Positions 38,345 to 47,052 of a stretch of DNA of 64,000 nucleotides are shown here, in pieces. The first letter of the stretch is position 1, and the number at the start of each line of letters is the position of its first letter. Below the pieces are notes generated by a model. The model did not search any database and was not told the DNA's origin. It was given only the letters and a program-made list of their open reading frames with translations. Made by a program: the position numbers and the translations under genes. This DNA is from Lysinibacillus pinottii (GTDB taxonomy: Bacteria; Bacillota; Bacilli; Bacillales_A; Planococcaceae), in contig NZ_JANTOO010000019.1 in NCBI RefSeq assembly GCF_024753545.1, positions 1 through 64,000 of the forward strand. Reading direction: 5' to 3'.

Positions 38345-39186
38345 TTAAAAGTATTTACTGTATAAATCCTGTCTTAGCTTTCCGCTTAGCTGAGCGTATA
38401 TCTTTGTTGTCTCACTCTTTTCATGACCCAGTAAACTTTGAATGACATCAATTGGCGCACCGTTATTAATCATATGCGTTGCATAGCTGTGTCGTAACTG
38501 ATGCGGATGTATACTCTTTTTTATACTAGCACGATTTGATATGCGCTTGATAATATACCTTAAATTATCAATGCTCATTCGTCTTTTCGGCCTTCTGTCC
38601 GTAATAAACAAACAAGGTTCCCTATCCTCTCGTTCATCTAAATACCTTTTTAACCAAATAGAACAACGAGTATTAAAGTACACTTCCCTTTCTTTATCAC
38701 CTTTCCCTTGTACAATTACTGAATTCGATTGAAAGTCGATATCTTCTCGATTTAATTTTACAACTTCACCAATACGGCAGCCGGTTGAATACATAAACTC
38801 AAATAGGGCTTTCTCCATCGTTGTTTGACATGCTTCCCTTAGATGTTCTATCTCTACTTCTGAGAGAAATTTAGGAATCCTTTTACCTAATTTCGGCTCT
38901 TTTAATTTAGCTGCAGGATTTTTTAGAGTATAACCTTCTTCATGTGACCACCTAAATAATGATTTAACACAACGAATCCTATGTCCTAAACTGGAAGGCT
39001 TTAAGTGGTCTCCTGATCGTATTAAATATTCTTTTAATCTATCTGTATTAAATTCGTTCATATCAATATCACCAAAAAATCGTAATAATAGTTTGTATTG
39101 AAAACAATATGTTTTTAATGTAAGCGATGAATATCCCTCGATTTTTTATCCTGTTGATACCTTTTCCATGCTTCGGATAATAACAT
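38345..39186 (-). pseudogene. XerC/XerD-type tyrosine recombinase with 5' frameshift
   Basis: The catalytic part is intact: Arg in STGCRIGEV, Lys in GKGDKER, HPHQLRHS, LLGHEKSET and Tyr in TTKIYAQL. The last 238 codons are open from 39061. The natural N-terminus starts at ATG 39186 (MLLSEAWKRYQQDKKSR) but is in another frame; after an A6 tract (complement of 39142-39147) one must shift to read GYSSLTLKTYCFQYKLLLRF into MNEFNTD. Either the gene is dead, slippage restores it, or an internal start at 39061 makes a shorter protein lacking half of its core-binding domain. It is a single, non-array recombinase, distinct from the 47-51 kb group. Confidence 0.8.
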
Positions 39187-39371
39187 GTGTCTTTCACTCT
39201 CCCACCTATAAATCTATTAATTCTAAATTCTATTATGTTCAATGAAAGGTTTTTTCATACAAGGATATTCAACAACCTAAAAAATAGTGATAGTTTTGAA
39301 CTCTAATTAATCTAAAAGGCACTTTCCATGTTTCCAGGAAAGCGCCCGATTGTTGAACAACAGGATCAGTA

Positions 39372-39593
39372 TCATTGATTTCTAAAATCAAATTTATCAT
39401 TTGGCACACCTAACGTATGACCGTTATTATCACAGTATTGACCATCCAAATACTTTTTTGCAGTTCCTTTACGATTGTTCCAGTATATATTTTTTGTTTT
39501 ATTTCCTTTTTTATTAAATACCAACTCACAATGTAGCCCCCCATCCCGCACTAGTTGAAGTTGAGGAGCAGGTTGAAAAATGCGATTACAGCG
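39372..39593 (-). pseudogene. C-terminal fragment of an unknown gene
   Basis: A 73-codon open stretch after an in-frame TAA, without a start. It contains QLVRDGGLHCELVFNKKGNK and CDNNGHTLGVPNDKFDFRNQ, then stops. The composition is coding-like; no family recognised. Confidence 0.45.
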
Positions 39594-39811
39594 TTACTAA
39601 ATTGTCTTATTATACATGTTTTTATTAGCACACCTGCAGCGTTTTCTGTTAAAATCCTAAAAAATCATTTTGTAACTCTTGTTTGCATAAAATTTGTATA
39701 TATTATGTTCATACATAAAGCCACAAAACACTGGTTTAACAGGGCTCGTGGCTTTTCCATGTGTTTCCAAAATTGCGTTTGGGAACATTTTTAGGTATAT
39801 ATGTGTATATT

Positions 39812-40411
39812 TTATTCCGCAATTTTTGTTTGGTTGTTTAATTTAATTGAGTGAATATAATTTACTGCGTACTTTACTAAAAATATTCCTAAGACTCCAC
39901 CCAAAACATTAAATAAAAAATAGATAATATCCGTATTACCAAAGTTTCTTATAGTAAAACCAGACCACCCAAGTAAAAAACGGGCGCCATCTATCACTAA
40001 ACAACTTAAAATAACAATAGAAATTGCTTTTTTGTTACTGTTTAAATTGAAAAGGAGTATTAAGAAAATCCCAAAAGGTACAAATAAAATAACATTATAA
40101 AATAAAGCTGAATAACTCCAAATAGAAATATTAAAGTGCATCGTATCAAATATTCCAAACCAGTCACTTGTTGAAATAAATCTTCTAATATTGTCTGCTG
40201 GATTTTGAGGGAGCGTAAATCCACCCAATTTAATTTGAACTAAGCTTATTACGTAAAAAATAGAGCTATATAACATAACTCGTTTCTTAGCACTTTTTTC
40301 TACTTTTCCAAAATAACCAAGTAATACATCAATAAAAATATATACTAGCAAAATTAAGAATGCTAAGGGAACAATATTGTAAAGAACATATGTTGAATAC
40401 ATAATTAACAT
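39812..40411 (-). CDS. VanZ-like membrane protein
   Basis: A 199-aa protein with about five transmembrane helices. Family features include the internal NVILFVPFGIFLILLF segment, a DGARFLLGWSGF loop and NTDIIYFLFNVLGGVLGIFL, typical of VanZ-like proteins (named after the teicoplanin-resistance accessory gene). Most chromosomal homologues have no proven function and should not be read as antibiotic resistance. No partner gene is adjacent. It is a stand-alone gene with a 200-bp AT-rich upstream region. Confidence 0.8.
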   Translation of the reverse strand: MLIMYSTYVLYNIVPLAFLILLVYIFIDVLLGYFGKVEKSAKKRVMLYSSIFYVISLVQIKLGGFTLPQNPADNIRRFISTSDWFGIFDTMHFNISIWSYSALFYNVILFVPFGIFLILLFNLNSNKKAISIVILSCLVIDGARFLLGWSGFTIRNFGNTDIIYFLFNVLGGVLGIFLVKYAVNYIHSIKLNNQTKIAE

Positions 40412-40587
40412 CTCCCGTCATTTTTACCATTTTATAGTAACCATTTCGCTAATCATTTTACTAATTTTCACATTATAAAGCAAATCAAAATAATAATAAT
40501 CGAATTTTTTTACCTATTGATTATTACAAAAAAACATTTACAATAATAAATGTAATAAAAATACATAAACGGAGGCTTATGGAATTT

Positions 40588-41123
40588 ATGGGAATTAAAA
40601 AAATTTATTAACATCTTTTATGTTTGGTGCAATCATCTTAGGGACTACGCAAAATGCTAGCGCTAATAACGGTACTGACACAATTAATGATGACACTATC
40701 AAATCTCTTCCAGAAGGGGTAGAGTTATATTACCCAAAAAACCCTGAACTATTAGTGGATGAAAATTATGGGTATTCTGAAAATCTGACAGTTAATCCAT
40801 TTGCACTTGAACAACTTCCAAGAAATGTTTATCTTCAAACATCTGACAAGTCGCAGTCTACAACTAGACTACAACTTTATAGTGGCGACCAATTAGGCAT
40901 GAACGTAGAACCCTATAAATTTGGAAAGCTAGGTACAATTACTGGTATAATATATCGGAATGGTGTTTATTACCAAGGCTATACATTTTATAATACAAAC
41001 AGATTCGTTACTACCGTAAATACTGGTGATTTATCGCAATATTCATTGAGATTATACTGTGGAAACCCAGATGAATTACAAACTGGGTGTGCAGCAGATG
41101 GAGTTATTTATCCAGTAAAATGA
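40588..41123 (+). pseudogene. Secreted protein with homopolymer frameshift in its signal peptide
   Basis: After an RBS (GGAGG, 40571-40575) ATG 40588 opens MGIKKIY and stops. An A7 tract (40597-40603) lies at the break: with eight A it would read MGIKKNLLTSFMFGAIILGT then TQNASANNG, a classical signal peptide running into 167 open codons from 40620. The mature part (about 150 aa) is beta-rich with two Cys near the end (YCGNPDELQTGCAA). Family unknown. Slippage at A7 could switch secretion on and off, or this may be an inactive allele or a sequencing error. A cytosolic product from the internal ATG 40620 has no RBS. Confidence 0.68.
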
Positions 41124-41146
41124 ACTGCTCCCCAGTAGTTAGACTG

Positions 41147-41198
41147 AACTGCTCCCCAATTGTTAGACACATCTAACAATTGGAGGAGCAGTTTTTTT
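41147..41198 (+). terminator. Long hairpin terminator with IS-end-like sequence
   Basis: Stem of about 21 bp with one bulge or mismatch (AACTGCTCCCCAATTGTTAGA / TCTAACAATTGGAGGAGCAGTT cut short here) and seven T. GAACTGCTCCCCA also occurs as a direct repeat 24 bp before. The motif resembles IS3-type terminal repeats, so it may be a relic of an IS end that now works as a terminator. Confidence 0.75.
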
Positions 41199-41360
41199 AT
41201 TACGAAAAAACTTGAGCTAAAAATATAGTATAAACTGCTTACCCTTACCTTTTTCAATAAACCATAAACCATTCTTTTAAAATTCTTTTAATCCTTTATT
41301 AGCTTCAGTGCATATCCCTATAGAAAAAAAGCGCCGTTTTGGACATTTCGTTAAAGAATG

Positions 41361-41392
41361 TTTTTCAATAATATGGCCCGTTGTTGACGATA
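41361..41392. repeat. REP-like palindromic repeat, copy b
   Basis: TTTTTCAATAATATGGCCCG then TTGTTGACGATA, a degenerate copy of the motif at 43250-43281. The surrounding short frame is not convincing as a gene. Confidence 0.55.
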
Positions 41393-41404
41393 GTATTCAA
41401 GGTA

Positions 41405-41444
41405 AAACCCAAAATTTGCTATTAAAACAACATATTTTGGGTTT
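41405..41444 (-). terminator. Hairpin after the anti-sigma gene
   Basis: Stem AAACCCAAAAT / ATTTTGGGTTT (two-base offset) with a 19-base loop, on the 3' side of the anti-sigma gene. Confidence 0.55.
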
Positions 41445-41552
41445 CTGTGACTACCATAAGCTTTCATTTGAGAACGTTTTTTATATGATTTTGTATACTA
41501 TATTAGTTCTTGTTACAATAAAGGACCTGTTTAATGTAATAAGGATAAATAG

Positions 41553-42560
41553 TTAATTTAATTCAATCGTAATAGGTTCGAAATCAATTCGTTCATTATC
41601 ACTTTGACTATTACTTACATGAGCGAATGGATAAAATGTAATAGATGTTGCTTCGGGATCTAGTCCATGAATTGTTGCATTCCATGTAATATCTTCACTC
41701 GAATCGCCATCCACTGTGCCGGATCCACCATTATATGGAACTTCATACTTATTGCCTAAATTATCAATCGCACTCAACTCAGCCTCAACATAATTCCATC
41801 TTTCATGAACAGCAGGATCGATATCTTGTAAGTAGTTAATCGTTAAATTAACATCTGTTTTGATTGCATCGATTAGCTCGACCGTTACACCCTCTTTGTT
41901 TACTTGCTCATTAATTACGATCTGTTTTCCTTTTAGCTTGCTTAAAGAAAATTTAAAATACCAGTCGCCTTTCATTACTTTTTCCCCCGAATAAATTGCC
42001 AGAGGACTCCATTCTATATTCACTTTATCTTGTGTTTTATCACGCATAGACAACGTCATCATGCCTACATAGCCAACACCATTCACATACCCTCCTTCAT
42101 AGCCTCCATTCACTATATTCTTTGGCAAATTCTCAAAAGTCGGGGATGAGCCTAAATCTCCTTCATCTCGTATAACATATGAAAGGGTTACTGTATTGCC
42201 GTCGTAAAATGCTTTTTCAATAATTATTTCAATTCCGTTGCTTTCTTGGACTAAACCAATATCTGTACTAATCTCTTCATATGCTTGATAGTAGTCTTCC
42301 AGTTCGATAAAATAGTCGAATGCTTGACCAATAATCGGGATTTTCGTTACAAAGTTAGCAAATGCAGGTGATACGTAAGCAGATGAAATGAGACCCATCG
42401 ATAAAATTCCCACAACAGCCGTATATTTAACTATTCGTATAAAGGGGAATTTCCATTGCTTCTTCTCCTGCTTAAAAGAGTCAGCCAAAATAGTATCTAA
42501 TTCTTTAGAAGGAACAGAAATTTCATTCATTGCCTCCTTAAATCGGTCTTGTTCGTTCAT
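41553..42560 (-). CDS. DUF4179-type transmembrane anti-sigma factor
   Basis: A 335-aa protein with a cytosolic N-terminus (about 1-45, expected to bind the sigma factor), one membrane helix (about 47-66, YTAVVGILSMGLISSAYVSP) and a large extracellular beta-rich region: DUF4179 (about 70-170) and a DUF5643-like immunoglobulin-type domain (about 215-330). This architecture is typical of genes next to SigV/SigM-like ECF sigma factors in Bacillaceae. Its start lies inside the sigma gene (23-bp overlap), so expression is coupled. It likely holds the sigma factor at the membrane until an outside signal releases it; the signal is unknown. Confidence 0.85.
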   Translation of the reverse strand: MNEQDRFKEAMNEISVPSKELDTILADSFKQEKKQWKFPFIRIVKYTAVVGILSMGLISSAYVSPAFANFVTKIPIIGQAFDYFIELEDYYQAYEEISTDIGLVQESNGIEIIIEKAFYDGNTVTLSYVIRDEGDLGSSPTFENLPKNIVNGGYEGGYVNGVGYVGMMTLSMRDKTQDKVNIEWSPLAIYSGEKVMKGDWYFKFSLSKLKGKQIVINEQVNKEGVTVELIDAIKTDVNLTINYLQDIDPAVHERWNYVEAELSAIDNLGNKYEVPYNGGSGTVDGDSSEDITWNATIHGLDPEATSITFYPFAHVSNSQSDNERIDFEPITIELN

Positions 42561-43080
42561 CTATGTAAGCTCCCTTCAGTGTCTTTTTGATTTTCGCTAA
42601 CGCTCTCTTGCCGTTAGATTTGACTGTACCAATCGGTTCGCCAAGTACCTCTGCTATTTGTTCGAAGGTTAAATCCTCATAATATTTTAAGAGTAGGACT
42701 GTTTTATATTTTTCATCTAATCCATAAATGGCATCCAATAAATCCAGCTTTTCATCAGATGTTGCGATTTCAGTGGAGAGAGTGTTAAATTTAAATTCAT
42801 CAATTAAAATTACGTTCTTTTGTTTTTGGAGTACACTTAGTGATGCATTGATACAAATTTTCATCAGCCATGTCGTGAAATACTTTGGTTCTCGTAGCTG
42901 ATGAACCGACTCAATTGCCAGCAACACCGTTTGCTGGAAAACATCCAAAGCATCCGCCTCATTTCGAACATAGCAATAAGCAGTCCTGTAAAGCTTGTCT
43001 TTTTCTTGATTCAGCAAAAACACCAGTGCTTCTCGGTCCCCTCTGATTGATTGTTTTATTTTCTTTTCGTTAACTGCCAT
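42538..43080 (-). CDS. ECF-type RNA polymerase sigma factor
   Basis: A protein of 180 aa with sigma-70 region 2 (about 10-75; DALDVFQQTVLLAIESVHQL) and region 4 (about 115-170; YKTVLLLKYYEDLTFEQIAE, GTVKSNGKRALAKIKK). No region 1.1 or 3 is present, as expected for ECF group members. The listed frame extends 17 codons further up, but ATG 43080 with GGGTGG 8 bases before fits best. It forms an overlapping operon with its DUF4179 anti-sigma. Such genes usually activate their own promoter; no clear -35/-10 pair was identified upstream. Confidence 0.88.
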   Translation of the reverse strand: MAVNEKKIKQSIRGDREALVFLLNQEKDKLYRTAYCYVRNEADALDVFQQTVLLAIESVHQLREPKYFTTWLMKICINASLSVLQKQKNVILIDEFKFNTLSTEIATSDEKLDLLDAIYGLDEKYKTVLLLKYYEDLTFEQIAEVLGEPIGTVKSNGKRALAKIKKTLKGAYIDERTRPI

Positions 43081-43249
43081 CCTTTTCACCACCCTATCTA
43101 TTAGAGAGCCTACCATCAAAAAAAGATGCACTTTTCTAAAATAAAAAAGACGTATTCAAATTATAAATCCTTATTAAATACATAATTTATTGAGTTAGTA
43201 GAAAAAAACGTCCCAAAACCGTCGTTTGGTAACATATCTTAAAAAATTG

Positions 43250-43281
43250 TTATTCAATTATATGGCCCGATTGTGGAATAA
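43250..43281. repeat. REP-like palindromic repeat, copy c (best copy)
   Basis: TTATTCAATTATATGGCCCG then ATTGTGGAATAA: outer arms TTATTCAA / (T)GGAATAA pair imperfectly around a GGCCCGA core. Further half-copies (GCGCCCGATTGTTGAACAA at 39342-39360, GCCCAATTGTTTAATAA at 46161-46177) lie beside other hairpins. Confidence 0.62.
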
Positions 43282-43283
43282 GA

Positions 43284-43313
43284 AAAGATCCCGCATATCT
43301 ACACAGGATCTTT
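43284..43313 (-). terminator. Terminator of the repeat-protein gene
   Basis: Perfect 8-bp stem AAAGATCC / GGATCTTT with a minus-strand T-rich tail; 78 bp after the stop at 43391. Confidence 0.78.
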
Positions 43314-43390
43314 AATTTTAAGTAGAATGTTTAGTCAATAATAGTACTTCAAATACAAAACACAGTGAGTGACAGTACTTTAATTTACAC

Positions 43391-45931
43391 TCAAAATGGA
43401 GACCAATTCGGCGGCCAGCGTAAATCAGGAAAAAGATCACCAACCCTTTCAATCACTTCTCCTGCTGCATTCCAGACTGTTCTTCCTGATTTACCTGCCC
43501 CATCCCAAATTACTTTTTCAATTGTTCCATCAGATCCTTCAATTATGCGCTCGATCATATTTTCAGCAGCTCCGTCAACTTTAGACCATACCCCTTTCCA
43601 GTATTTCTCTCCATCTCTTTTCCAATATTCATGAATCAACGTCCCGTCAATAGGATGAATAACGCGTTCAATCATATTTTCAGCAGCTCCGTCAACTTTA
43701 GACCATACCCCCTTCCAATAATTCTCTCCATCTCGTTTCCAGTATTCATGAATCAACGTCCCGTCAATAGGATGAATAATGCGTTCAATCATGTTTTCCA
43801 TAGCTCCGTCAACGTTAGACCAAATCCCTTTCCAATAATTCTCTCCAGTTCGTTTCCAGTATTCATGAATAAGTGTCCCGTCAATAGGGTGAATAACACG
43901 TTCAATCATATCGTCAGCAGTTCCATCAACTTTAGACCATACCCCTTTCCAGTAATTCTCTCCAGTTCGTTTCCAGAATTCTTCAATAACAATCCCGTCA
44001 GCAGGATGAGTTATGCGCTCAAGCATGTCCCCAGTTTCAGACCATACCCCTTTCCAGTAACTCTCACCTGTGCGATGCCAAAACTCTTCTATAACTTTTC
44101 CATCAACTTTATCCCATTTGTGAATTAGAACACCTGCTGGATTCCAAGTACTCTTTCGAATTAAATTACCCTGAAAAAATGTTTCATGTGTGTATTCTAA
44201 GGTATTGGACCAAGTTTCTTTAATTAGTTCACCAGCTTCATTTAATTTTTCTTGAATATAGTAACCGGTCTGTGTAAACTGCTTCTGAATCTCTGCAGTC
44301 AGATTATTTATAAACTGATTTGCTACATCCCCTATCAACTTCATAAAATCCTCCCACCAATCAGAAAGGATATCTGTTAAACCCACAGGTGGCCCTTTCT
44401 CTGCTAAACCACTTAAAACTAAGTAGTCAAGGCGGGGACTATTATTACATTCATTTTGATTAATTATTTCATTAGATTGATCTTCTGGTTTCTTAAGCCA
44501 ATCATTAAATTTATCTTCTTGATAAGCGAATCTCCACCAATAATTCCAGTCTTTTGATTCGAATAATTGCAAATGTTCACTAACTCTACCTGAATCTTCA
44601 GCAATCCATGCCCATAGACTATTTGGATTATCATTACCTCTTAAATAGCTATAGAATTCTTCTAACGCAGCTTTTAATAAGTCCTTCATTTCAGGTCTCG
44701 TTTCACACTCAACAGCGTATATCCATAAAGTATAACTAATAGAAGAAATACTCTGTGGCTTTAGTAGTTGTAAACTACCAATAAAAGTGAGTGCTTCTAT
44801 CCATCCTGATTTAGTAATCCATGGTAGTACCTGTTGTATAGACTTTGTTAAAATAGAACGCCAGCTATCTGGTCCTAAAACATCTGGAAAAAGATCAAGA
44901 ACACGATTAATTAAAATACCTAATAATTCATCACCCTGATAATCTTGATAATTATCCAATCTCACTTTTTCACGTAATAAATCTTTAATCGCTTCTTTAA
45001 AAGAAGTAACTATTTGTTCACGAATACTTGAAGGAATTTCTAATGTAAATACACCATTTATTTTTCCTAAAGACCAATCTGGTGGCCCTAATGGAATACT
45101 GTAAGGGACTGCACCTTTGAAACTTTGCAATAAATTATCTATAGCTTGTCCAGCGTATTGAGCTATATATGGAACAGCTAAATCTATAAAGGTTTGTTTA
45201 AGTTCTGGTGTCATGTTATCCCTAGCATCCCATTGACTTGTTGCAATACCTAAATGTGCTGCTACATTCTGTAAAGCATAGATTTCGTGTGGCAATAACA
45301 TAAAAGAACCTGGTCCTTTAAAGGTTTTTAGGTGTTCCAAATTTTTGTCACTAAAAATATTTTTATATCTTTTTTTATCATTTTCATCTTTTTCGAATTC
45401 ATTATCAATATATATTGAATGAGTACGCCATTGGAAAAGGATTAAGTACTCAGACCATTTGGTCATTAAATCACGAGCTAATTTACGAACTTCCTGGCTT
45501 GAATTAGGACAGGAATAAGAATAGTATGAAGCAGCTACAATTGCTCCAAAACTATCTTTTGTTATTGGACTTATTCGACTTTTTACATCATTTCCATACT
45601 TATAATATTCAATGTCTTCTGGATGACGAATTGGGTGATAACGTCCGAGATTATCTTTATTGCCCCAACCTTTTTCAAGTAAAGTTGTTAATAATTCCAT
45701 TAGACTTTTATTTGCAGAATTTTTATCCCAGTCATCTTGCTTATAATTACCGGTGGCAATAGCTATTGCTGCGATTGCAGTATATAATGTTGCCTCTCCT
45801 AATTCATCTGGTTTCATTACATCATCTTTTTTTTCTTTTGTTTGATGTACAATGTAACCATATTGATCTTTAAATCCACTGTCTTTAGAAAAATCGGCTA
45901 AAAGTCTTTTCAGTTCTTCTTCGTGATTCAA
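43391..45931 (-). CDS. 846-aa cytosolic protein: alpha-helical body plus C-terminal 39-aa repeats
   Basis: No signal peptide or membrane segment. Residues 1 to about 490 look like an alpha/alpha-barrel-type helical domain that resembles DUF2264-like proteins (LLEKGWGNKDNLGRYHPIRH; SFMLLPHEIYALQNVAAHLG). After a linker (about 500-600) come five to six repeats of about 39 aa with the core EYWKRDGENYWKGVWSKVDG and ENMIERVIHPIDGT (about 625-820), then a short tail with the same W...G texture. The repeats are nearly identical in DNA (about 43520-44110), so they were amplified recently. The Trp/Gly spacing recalls MORN or YD-type beta repeats. RBS is GGAGG before the ATG. Function unknown; large cytosolic repeat proteins of this kind include insecticidal/polymorphic-toxin-like factors, but no toxin domain is visible. 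Confidence 0.72.
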   Translation of the reverse strand: MNHEEELKRLLADFSKDSGFKDQYGYIVHQTKEKKDDVMKPDELGEATLYTAIAAIAIATGNYKQDDWDKNSANKSLMELLTTLLEKGWGNKDNLGRYHPIRHPEDIEYYKYGNDVKSRISPITKDSFGAIVAASYYSYSCPNSSQEVRKLARDLMTKWSEYLILFQWRTHSIYIDNEFEKDENDKKRYKNIFSDKNLEHLKTFKGPGSFMLLPHEIYALQNVAAHLGIATSQWDARDNMTPELKQTFIDLAVPYIAQYAGQAIDNLLQSFKGAVPYSIPLGPPDWSLGKINGVFTLEIPSSIREQIVTSFKEAIKDLLREKVRLDNYQDYQGDELLGILINRVLDLFPDVLGPDSWRSILTKSIQQVLPWITKSGWIEALTFIGSLQLLKPQSISSISYTLWIYAVECETRPEMKDLLKAALEEFYSYLRGNDNPNSLWAWIAEDSGRVSEHLQLFESKDWNYWWRFAYQEDKFNDWLKKPEDQSNEIINQNECNNSPRLDYLVLSGLAEKGPPVGLTDILSDWWEDFMKLIGDVANQFINNLTAEIQKQFTQTGYYIQEKLNEAGELIKETWSNTLEYTHETFFQGNLIRKSTWNPAGVLIHKWDKVDGKVIEEFWHRTGESYWKGVWSETGDMLERITHPADGIVIEEFWKRTGENYWKGVWSKVDGTADDMIERVIHPIDGTLIHEYWKRTGENYWKGIWSNVDGAMENMIERIIHPIDGTLIHEYWKRDGENYWKGVWSKVDGAAENMIERVIHPIDGTLIHEYWKRDGEKYWKGVWSKVDGAAENMIERIIEGSDGTIEKVIWDGAGKSGRTVWNAAGEVIERVGDLFPDLRWPPNWSPF

Positions 45932-46282
45932 TACTATTACCTCCTGTAATTACCTGGATTATTAACTAATTATCATGTTATAGCTTTTCAAAAAAAAACT
46001 ATAATATTCACCTTATAAGGAGGAATTTCTTAATTACAGGAATTTACTCCTTTTATAACAACAAATTTTTGCATCTCTAAACAAATAAAAGCGAAGACTC
46101 TATATAAAGCCTCTTGGTCTCTATATCATGAAAAAGGACACTCTCCTATTTAAGGAAAACGCCCAATTGTTTAATAAATCTTTGCTTTTATATTTAATAT
46201 TTAATTGCATAGATTGAATAAAAATGTTATGGATGTTTAATATTGAATGATATGATATTTGTAGATAGGTGGAGAGTAGGAT
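45932..46282. other. Divergent intergenic region
   Basis: About 350 bp between the repeat-protein gene and the Xre regulator. It holds one half-copy of the REP-like motif with an adjacent hairpin (GGACACTCTCC...GGAAAACGCC, about 46136-46163). No gene was recognised. Confidence 0.45.
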
Positions 46283-46618
46283 ATGAAAACTAACGACATC
46301 GTAATAAGCAAAGTAATTAAATGGTTGAAAGCTGAGGATAAATCATATCAATGGCTAGCTGAACAATTAGGAGTAAGTAAATCACTTGTAGGACTTATGT
46401 TAAAAGGAGAACGTACTTTAAAATCAGATCGCATTGAACACTTTGCCAAGATAATGGGGATCACGACAAAAGAATTGGTTCATTCAGATACAATAAAGGA
46501 AGGCCAATTAACTGTTAACTTGCTAGGTGAATTATCTAATCGTCACTCTAAGAGAGAATTGGATTATTTATTGTTTGCCATCAATGATTATCTTGGATTA
46601 AAAGAGCAGGTCCAGTAG
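46283..46618 (+). CDS. Xre-family helix-turn-helix regulator
   Basis: A 111-aa protein with an N-terminal Xre/Cro-type HTH (about 8-65; WLAEQLGVSKSLVGLMLKGE) and a short C-terminal helical region (about 70-110) that may dimerise. It binds DNA; targets are unknown. RBS GGTGGAGAG lies about 8 bases before the ATG. It is divergent from the 846-aa repeat protein, so it may regulate that gene. Confidence 0.85.
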   Translation: MKTNDIVISKVIKWLKAEDKSYQWLAEQLGVSKSLVGLMLKGERTLKSDRIEHFAKIMGITTKELVHSDTIKEGQLTVNLLGELSNRHSKRELDYLLFAINDYLGLKEQVQ

Positions 46619-46824
46619 CTATCAAGATTAGGGGGACATTCAAGTGGCTATCGTTTTTTGGTAAGATGCTAGTTATAACTGACATAATTCAGAGTTCTTC
46701 AACCAAAATAAAATAAGGATTCTAATTTGAATAGAGACCCTTTTTCCGGTTGTCACACTATGAGTATGATGCTGTAACCCGTCACACTCAACACCCCCTA
46801 TCCTCATAGGTTTTTGGTTGTACT

Positions 46825-46970
46825 AGACAAAGGCAGGTCTCCTGGCTTATGGTCATCACACATTTCCCCTTCCTATTTCGTCACATAACAATGATTTTTA
46901 AAATGTGCTCCTAATTACAGTTGCGGGACAGCACAGGATTTTAACCGTATTTCCCTATTAAATTAACTTA
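46825..46970 (-). ncRNA. Cobalamin (B12) riboswitch, orphan
   Basis: On the minus strand the element reads GGGAAATACGGTTAAAATCC, then CTGTCCCGCAACTGTAATTA, then, after a peripheral stem, GCCAGGAGACCTGCC (the B12 box, complement of 46832-46846). All core blocks of the adenosylcobalamin riboswitch are in the right order. The expected regulated gene (B12 uptake or synthesis) should lie at lower coordinates on the minus strand, but 46620-46825 has only an abortive frame (TTG near 46780 stopping at TGA about 12 codons later) and then the opposing Xre gene. The aptamer is conserved but appears orphaned. Confidence 0.88.
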
Positions 46971-47052
46971 ACTAATAATAAGTTTGTACCTTTATCTCTT
47001 TAAAGTAGTATACGTTATAAATTAGGGATAATAATTCTTTAAACTTGGATTG

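Noticed and set aside
39812..40411. Glycopeptide resistance from the VanZ-like gene
   Set aside because: Chromosomal VanZ-like proteins are common and no vanHAX, regulator or transposon is present.
43520..44110. CRISPR-like array because of regular repeats
   Set aside because: The repeats are contiguous, 117 bp, in frame and coding; there are no unique spacers or cas genes anywhere in the window.
43631..44128. Plus-strand open frame made of repeats (165 codons)
   Set aside because: Antisense shadow of the 117-bp repeats of the 846-aa protein; the repeat period keeps the frame open.
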